The notes under the pieces are model-generated. The model saw only the letters and a list, made by a program, of their open reading frames with translations, had not been told where the DNA came from and did no database searches. A program made the position numbers and the translations under genes. Below, one piece after another: positions 55,766 through 60,059 of a DNA stretch of 60,059 nucleotides. Where the stretch lies: positions 1 to 60,059 of the forward strand of contig JBOGEN010000166.1 of assembly GCA_050743265.1 (NCBI GenBank), given 5' to 3'. The DNA comes from JBOGEN01 sp050743265. Lineage in GTDB: Bacteria; Actinomycetota; Actinomycetes; JBOGEN01. The number at the start of each line of letters is the position of its first letter. The first letter of the stretch is position 1.

Positions 55766-57928
55766 ATGGCAGACAAGTCGAGCGGTCCGTCGGCGGCCCA
55801 TGGCAGGGCACCCGTGGTCGACCAGCCACGAGACATCCGCAACGTGGTGCTGGTCGGCCACTCCGGCGCCGGCAAGACGACCCTCGTGGAGTCCCTGCTC
55901 GCGGCGACCGGGACGATCTCCCGGTCCGGTCGCGTCGAGGAGGGCACGACGGTCTGCGACTTCGACGAGGTCGAGGTACGCCAGCAGCGGTCGGTGTCGC
56001 TGTCGCTCGCCCCGCTCGTCCACGAGGGGGTGAAGGTCAACCTGCTGGACACGCCCGGTTACGCCGACTTTGTCGGTGACCTGCGTGCCGGGCTCCGCGC
56101 CGCCGACGCCGCGCTGTTCGTCGTGTCCGCAGCGGACGGTGTCGACGGCACGACCCGCCTGCTCTGGGAGGAGTGCGCGGCGGTCGGCATGCCGCGGGCC
56201 GTCGTGGTGACCAAGCTGGACTCCCCGCGAGCGGACTTCTCCGCGACCCTGCAGGTCTGCCAGGGGGCGTTCGGGGACAGCGTGCTGCCGCTGTACCTGC
56301 CCTTGCTCGCCGACGAGGAGACGGTCGGCGGGCTGATCGGGCTGCTCTCGCAGAAGGTGTTCGACTACTCGTCCGGCGAGCGAGTGGTCAAGGAGCCGGA
56401 CGACGCGCACCTGCCGCTCATCAGCGAGGCACGCAACGCGCTCATCGAGGGGATCATCGCGGAGAGCGAGGACGAGACCCTCATGGACCGCTACCTCTCC
56501 GGTGAGGACATCGACCTCAAGGTGCTCATCGACGACCTCGAGACCGCTGTCGCGCGGGGCACGTTCTACCCGGTGCTCGCCGCGGCGTCCACCGGTGGCC
56601 TCGGCACGTCCGAAGTGCTCGAGGTCGTCACGCAGGGGTTCCCGTCCCCAGTCGAGCACAGCGTTCCGCCGGTGACGACCCCGGACGGAGACCCGGCAGG
56701 GCCACTGTCCTGCGACCCGGAGGGCCCGCTGGCCGCCGAGGTCGTCAAGACGACCAGCGACCCGTACGTGGGTCGGGTGAGCCTGGTCCGGGTGTTCTCC
56801 GGCACGCTGCGCCCGGACTCGGTCGTGCACGTGTCCGGGCACTTCTCCAGCTTCTTCGGCGAGGACCGCGGCCACGAGGACCACGACGTGGACGAGCGGG
56901 TCGGCGCCCTGACGTCCCCGCTGGGCAAGACGCAGCGACCGCTGTCGTCCTGTGCCGCCGGGGACATCAGCGCGATCGGCAAGCTCAACCGGGCGGAGAC
57001 CGGCGACACCCTCTCGGACAAGGACGCCCCGCTGCTCATGGAGCCGTGGGTGATGCCCGAGCCGCTGCTGCCTGTGGCGATCCGTGCGAAGTCGAAGTCG
57101 GACGAGGACAAGATGTCCGGCGCCCTGGCCAGGCTCGTCGCCGAGGACCCGTCGATGCGCCTGGAGAACAACGCGGAGACCCACCAGCTCGTCCTGTGGA
57201 CGATGGGCGAGGCGCACACCGACGTCCTGCTCGACCGGCTGCGCAGCCGGTACGGCGTCGAGGTCGAGCCGGTCGGGCTGCGGGTGGCACTGCGGGAGAC
57301 GTTCGCCGGCAAGGGCACCGCCCACGGGCGGCACGTCAAGCAGTCCGGCGGCCACGGCCAGTACGCCATCTGCGACATCGAGGTGGAGCCGCTGCCCGAG
57401 GGCGGCGGCTTCGAGTTCGTGGACAAGGTGGTGGGCGGCGCGGTCCCGCGGCAGTTCATCCCGTCGGTGGAGAAGGGCGTCCGGGCCCAGATGGAGAAGG
57501 GCGTCTCGGCGGGCTACCCGGTGGTGGACATCCGGGTGACGCTGTTCGACGGCAAGGCCCACTCGGTGGACTCCTCGGACATGGCCTTCCAGATGGCGGC
57601 CGCGGTCGCGCTCAAGGAGGCCGCGCAGTCCGCGGGCGTACACATGCTGGAGCCGGTGGACGAGGTGTCCGTGCTCGTCAGCGACGAGTACGTCGGGCCG
57701 ATCATGAGCGACCTGTCGTCCCGTCGTGGCCGGGTCGTGGGCACCGAACCGATCGGCGACGGCCGGACGCTCGTCAGGGCGGACATCCCCGAGCTCGAGA
57801 TCGTGCGGTACGCGATCGACCTGCGGTCGCTGTCCCAGGGCACGGGCACGTTCACCCGGCGGCACGCCCGGTACGAGCCGATGCCGACGCACGTCGCGGC
57901 GAAGCTGCAGGAGTCCGAGTCCGGCTGA
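55766..57928 (+). CDS. fusA2: EF-G-like GTPase (EF-G2 family)
   Basis: A 720-residue translational GTPase paralogous to EF-G. G1 is GHSGAGKTT (about 31-39), G3 is DTPGYAD (about 95) and G4 is TKLD (about 149) where canonical EF-G has NKxD. EF-G domains II-V follow (the ESGGHGQY-type loop reads KQSGGHGQY; SRRGRV). Paralogues of this type are widespread in actinobacteria, and many lack translocation activity; the role here is unknown. The ATG at 55766 has GGAGG ten bases upstream; 13 earlier in-frame codons lack a ribosome site. Confidence 0.88.
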   Translation: MADKSSGPSAAHGRAPVVDQPRDIRNVVLVGHSGAGKTTLVESLLAATGTISRSGRVEEGTTVCDFDEVEVRQQRSVSLSLAPLVHEGVKVNLLDTPGYADFVGDLRAGLRAADAALFVVSAADGVDGTTRLLWEECAAVGMPRAVVVTKLDSPRADFSATLQVCQGAFGDSVLPLYLPLLADEETVGGLIGLLSQKVFDYSSGERVVKEPDDAHLPLISEARNALIEGIIAESEDETLMDRYLSGEDIDLKVLIDDLETAVARGTFYPVLAAASTGGLGTSEVLEVVTQGFPSPVEHSVPPVTTPDGDPAGPLSCDPEGPLAAEVVKTTSDPYVGRVSLVRVFSGTLRPDSVVHVSGHFSSFFGEDRGHEDHDVDERVGALTSPLGKTQRPLSSCAAGDISAIGKLNRAETGDTLSDKDAPLLMEPWVMPEPLLPVAIRAKSKSDEDKMSGALARLVAEDPSMRLENNAETHQLVLWTMGEAHTDVLLDRLRSRYGVEVEPVGLRVALRETFAGKGTAHGRHVKQSGGHGQYAICDIEVEPLPEGGGFEFVDKVVGGAVPRQFIPSVEKGVRAQMEKGVSAGYPVVDIRVTLFDGKAHSVDSSDMAFQMAAAVALKEAAQSAGVHMLEPVDEVSVLVSDEYVGPIMSDLSSRRGRVVGTEPIGDGRTLVRADIPELEIVRYAIDLRSLSQGTGTFTRRHARYEPMPTHVAAKLQESESG

Positions 57929-57934
57929 GCACGC

Positions 57935-58339
57935 TCACCGGCCTGTCCCGGATCCCGGTCGCCGGCCCGGCGGCAGCGCACACGCGGGGGTGCCGCCGGG
58001 CAGCCGGCTGCGGTGCGCGGAGACCAGCCGGTACACGGGCTCGGCCAGGTGGAGCAGACCGGGCAGCTGCATCGCCCTGCCCGCCCATGACCAGGGGGCA
58101 CGCCCGGCCCCGAGCGCTTCGGCCACCGCCCGGGCGCCCAATCGCAGAGGCCCACCACCGGCCGGCACCCACTGCACGGACTCCCGGCACTGCTGCGCGG
58201 TGAGCCTGAGTGCGGCCAGGTCCGCGTCCTGCCAGGCGACCAGCCGCGCGCGGGGGCGCACCCGGACGTCGAGGAACCGGGCGCACGCGGTGCAGAAGCC
58301 GCAGTCGCCGTCATAGACAAGCGTGGGCAGGCCGGCCAC
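57935..58339 (-). CDS. DCC1-like thiol-disulfide oxidoreductase family protein
   Basis: A 134-residue protein with the family motif YDGDCGFCTACARFLDVR at residues 9-26, containing the CxxC pair, and the downstream R-x-ARLVAWQDADLAAL block. Probably a redox-active small protein; substrate unknown. The C terminus is Pro/Gly/Arg-rich. Convergent with fusA2 with a six-base gap, and 45 bases after the HIT gene. Confidence 0.82.
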   Translation of the reverse strand: MAGLPTLVYDGDCGFCTACARFLDVRVRPRARLVAWQDADLAALRLTAQQCRESVQWVPAGGGPLRLGARAVAEALGAGRAPWSWAGRAMQLPGLLHLAEPVYRLVSAHRSRLPGGTPACALPPGRRPGSGTGR

Positions 58340-58384
58340 CAGTCCATGCTCGCAGCCGTACGCCCCGCGTGCACGGTTCGGCGC

Positions 58385-58945
58385 TCAGCCCTCGGGCCAG
58401 GTGGACGCCACGAGCTTGCGGGTGTCCCGCAGCAGCTGGGGCAGCACCTTCGTCCTGCCCACGACCGGCATGAAGTTCGTGTCGCCGCCCCATCGGGGCA
58501 CGATGTGCTGGTGCAGGTGCGCCGCGATGCCCGCGCCGGCCACATGGCCGAGGTTCATCCCCACGTTGAAGCCCTGCGCCCCGGTGGCGGCGCGCAGCGC
58601 CGTGAGCGCGGACTGGGTGAACCGTGCCACCTCGACCATCTCGTCCGGCTCGAGCGCCGCGTAGTCGGCGACGTGGCGGTACGGGCACACCATGAGGTGG
58701 CCCGCGTTGTACGGGTAGAGGTTGAGCACCGCGTACACCCGCTCCCCGCGCGCGACCACGAGCCCCTCGTCGTCGTCCATGCCGGGGATCGCGCAGAACG
58801 GGCACTGCGCGGCGGCGTCCGAACCTCCGGCGGGCTTGTTCTCGCCCTTGATGTAGGCCATCCGCTCGGGCGTCCACAGCCGGTCGAACGCGTCCGGGAC
58901 CCCGGCGCCCTCCTGGGGCTCCTCCGACGGCGTCGCAGCACTCAC
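58385..58945 (-). CDS. HIT-family nucleotide hydrolase/phosphorylase
   Basis: A 186-residue histidine-triad protein. It has a zinc site that starts with CPFC, the NLYPYNAGHLMVCPYRH region and the catalytic triad HLHQHIVPRW. Relatives in Mycobacterium (Rv2613c) act as diadenosine tetraphosphate phosphorylases. The GTG at 58945 overlaps the thrS stop by four bases. In Mycobacterium this gene directly precedes pgsA; here two genes lie between. Confidence 0.92.
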   Translation of the reverse strand: MSAATPSEEPQEGAGVPDAFDRLWTPERMAYIKGENKPAGGSDAAAQCPFCAIPGMDDDEGLVVARGERVYAVLNLYPYNAGHLMVCPYRHVADYAALEPDEMVEVARFTQSALTALRAATGAQGFNVGMNLGHVAGAGIAAHLHQHIVPRWGGDTNFMPVVGRTKVLPQLLRDTRKLVASTWPEG

Positions 58946-60059
58946 ACCTGGATCCGGGTCTCGACGGCCTTGAGGATCTCGGCCACGGCGTCGTCGACGG
59001 GGACACCGTTGTTCTGCGTCCCGTCGCGGTACCGGAAGGACACCGCGCCGGCGGCCACGTCCTCGTCCCCGGCGAGCAGCATGTACGGCACCTTCTGCTT
59101 CTGCGCGGTCCGGATCTTCTTCTGCATGCGGTCGTCGGAGGCGTCCACCTCGATCCGGACGCCCTGGGCCCGGAGCCGGGCGGCCACGTCCTCCAGGTAG
59201 CCCACGTGGGCGTCGGTGATCGGGATGCCGACGACCTGCACGGGCGCGAGCCAGGGCGGGAACGCGCCCGCGTAGTGCTCGAGCAGGATCCCGAAGAACC
59301 GCTCCTCGGACCCGAACAGCGCACGGTGGATCATGTACGGCCGCTGTCGGGAGCCGTCCGGCGCCTGGTACTCGATGCCGAACCGCCCGGGCTCCTGGAA
59401 GTCCACCTGCAGGGTCGAGAGCTGCCACTGGCGACCGATCGCATCCTTGACGTGGATGTCGATCTTCGGGGCGTAGAAGGCGCCCTCACCCTCGGCCACG
59501 TGGTACGGCAGCCCAGCCGTCTCCAGCGACTTCTCGAGCGCGGCCTCGGCCTTCTCCCACTCCTCGGGCTCGCCGACGAACTTCTCCGGACGGGTGGACA
59601 GCTCGGCGGTGAAGTCGGTGAGCCCGTAGTCGCGGAGCAGCCCGAGCACGAACTCCAGCAGGGACGCGAGCTCGGCCTGCAGCTGGCCGGGTGCGCAGAA
59701 GATGTGGGCGTCGTCCTGGGTGAAGCCCCGGGCGCGGGTCAGCCCGTGGACGACACCCGACTTCTCGTAGCGGTAGACCGTGCCGAACTCGAACAGCCGC
59801 AGCGGAAGCTCGCGATAGGACCGGCCGCGAGAGCGGTAGATCATCACGTGCATCGGGCAGTTCATCGGCTTGAGGTAGTAGTTGGGCCCGTCGTCCTCCA
59901 TCGGGGCGTACATCCCGTCGGCGTACCATTCCAGGTGGCCCGACGTCTGGAACAGGCTCTCCTTGGCGATGTGCGGGGTGTAGACGAACTCGTAGCCGCC
60001 TTCCTCGTGGCGCTTCCGGGAGTACTCCTCCATCACGCGGCGGATGGTGCCACCCTTGG
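58942..60059 (-). CDS. thrS: Threonyl-tRNA synthetase (partial, 5' end outside window)
   Basis: Charges tRNA-Thr. About 372 C-terminal residues are present, open to the right edge. The catalytic core shows motif 1 and zinc ligands (PMNCPMHVMIY), motif 2 FEFGTVYRYEKSGVVHGLTRARGFTQDD, motif 3 near RALFGSEERFFGILLEHYAGAFP and the C-terminal anticodon domain (GIPITDAHVGYLEDVAARL). The N-terminal TGS and editing domains would lie outside. Followed by the overlapping HIT gene. Confidence 0.96.
   Translation of the reverse strand, partial: KGGTIRRVMEEYSRKRHEEGGYEFVYTPHIAKESLFQTSGHLEWYADGMYAPMEDDGPNYYLKPMNCPMHVMIYRSRGRSYRELPLRLFEFGTVYRYEKSGVVHGLTRARGFTQDDAHIFCAPGQLQAELASLLEFVLGLLRDYGLTDFTAELSTRPEKFVGEPEEWEKAEAALEKSLETAGLPYHVAEGEGAFYAPKIDIHVKDAIGRQWQLSTLQVDFQEPGRFGIEYQAPDGSRQRPYMIHRALFGSEERFFGILLEHYAGAFPPWLAPVQVVGIPITDAHVGYLEDVAARLRAQGVRIEVDASDDRMQKKIRTAQKQKVPYMLLAGDEDVAAGAVSFRYRDGTQNNGVPVDDAVAEILKAVETRIQV

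Noticed and set aside
55439..57892. Open frame of about 817 codons on the minus strand opposite the EF-G-like gene
   Set aside because: Shadow of a strongly coding GC-rich gene; the plus-strand frame has intact GTPase motifs.

Overview
This window is high-GC chromosomal DNA from an actinomycete. The evidence is the GC-rich third codon positions, many GTG starts, and the actinobacterial gene blocks it carries: pyrR-pyrB-pyrC-carA-carB, bldD beside nusB-efp-aro, ruvCAB-yajC-apt-relA-hisS, and the phosphatidylinositol mannoside genes next to pdxS-pdxT-yebC. BldD, phosphatidylinositol mannoside enzymes, a second EF-G and type IV pili with sigma-28-like promoters point to a pilus-bearing, possibly motile or developmental actinomycete. 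I cannot name the genus. No rRNA, tRNA, CRISPR array, insertion sequence, phage or origin was seen.

Layout. 1-6489 (minus): pyrimidine operon pyrR-pyrB-pyrC-membrane protein-carA-carB, with carB running off the left edge. A PyrR-binding RNA hairpin lies on the pyrR ribosome site. 6490-7359: divergent control region and bldD (plus), with two BldD-type operators, one of them over the bldD promoter. 7477-12895 (minus): aroC-aroK-aroB-aroQ-pepP-efp-nusB. 12979-26358 (minus): a complete type IV pilus locus in four or five transcription units: pilB, pilT-pilC, the major pilin, three minor pilins with the prepilin peptidase, and pilM-pilN-pilO with a PilP/GspC-like gene. 26502-31686: aroE, mltG, ruvX, alaS. 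31686-37789: two small membrane proteins, rarA, aspS, hisS and a metallo-beta-lactamase-fold hydrolase. 37974-40066 (plus): a membrane-anchored cyclophilin and a DUF349 protein. 40115-45991 (minus): relA, apt, yajC and ruvB-ruvA-ruvC under a LexA box. secD and secF are missing from their usual place between yajC and apt. 46179-49687 (plus): a four-gene ABC export cassette. 49713-55529 (minus): yebC, pdxT, pdxS, a LemA-like protein, pimA, a PIM acyltransferase and a CDP-alcohol phosphatidyltransferase. 55766-57928 (plus): an EF-G-like GTPase. 57935-60059 (minus): a DCC-family redox protein, a HIT hydrolase and thrS, which runs off the right edge.

How it fits together. Most genes are core metabolism and information processing, packed into operons with 1-8 base stop/start overlaps that imply translational coupling. 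The accessory highlight is the pilus locus, which sits between aroE and aroC, genes that adjoin one another in many relatives. In front of its transcription units I find the same promoter, CTCAAG, a 15-base spacer, then GCCGAT or TCCGAT, four times, plus a fifth degenerate copy with identical spacing. This is the signature of a FliA/WhiG-type sigma factor, so the pili are probably expressed with a motility or development programme. PilB carries a tandem N-terminal motif of the c-di-GMP-binding MshEN type, and BldD keeps the RXD-X8-RXXD c-di-GMP signature, so the second messenger may act on this region at two levels.
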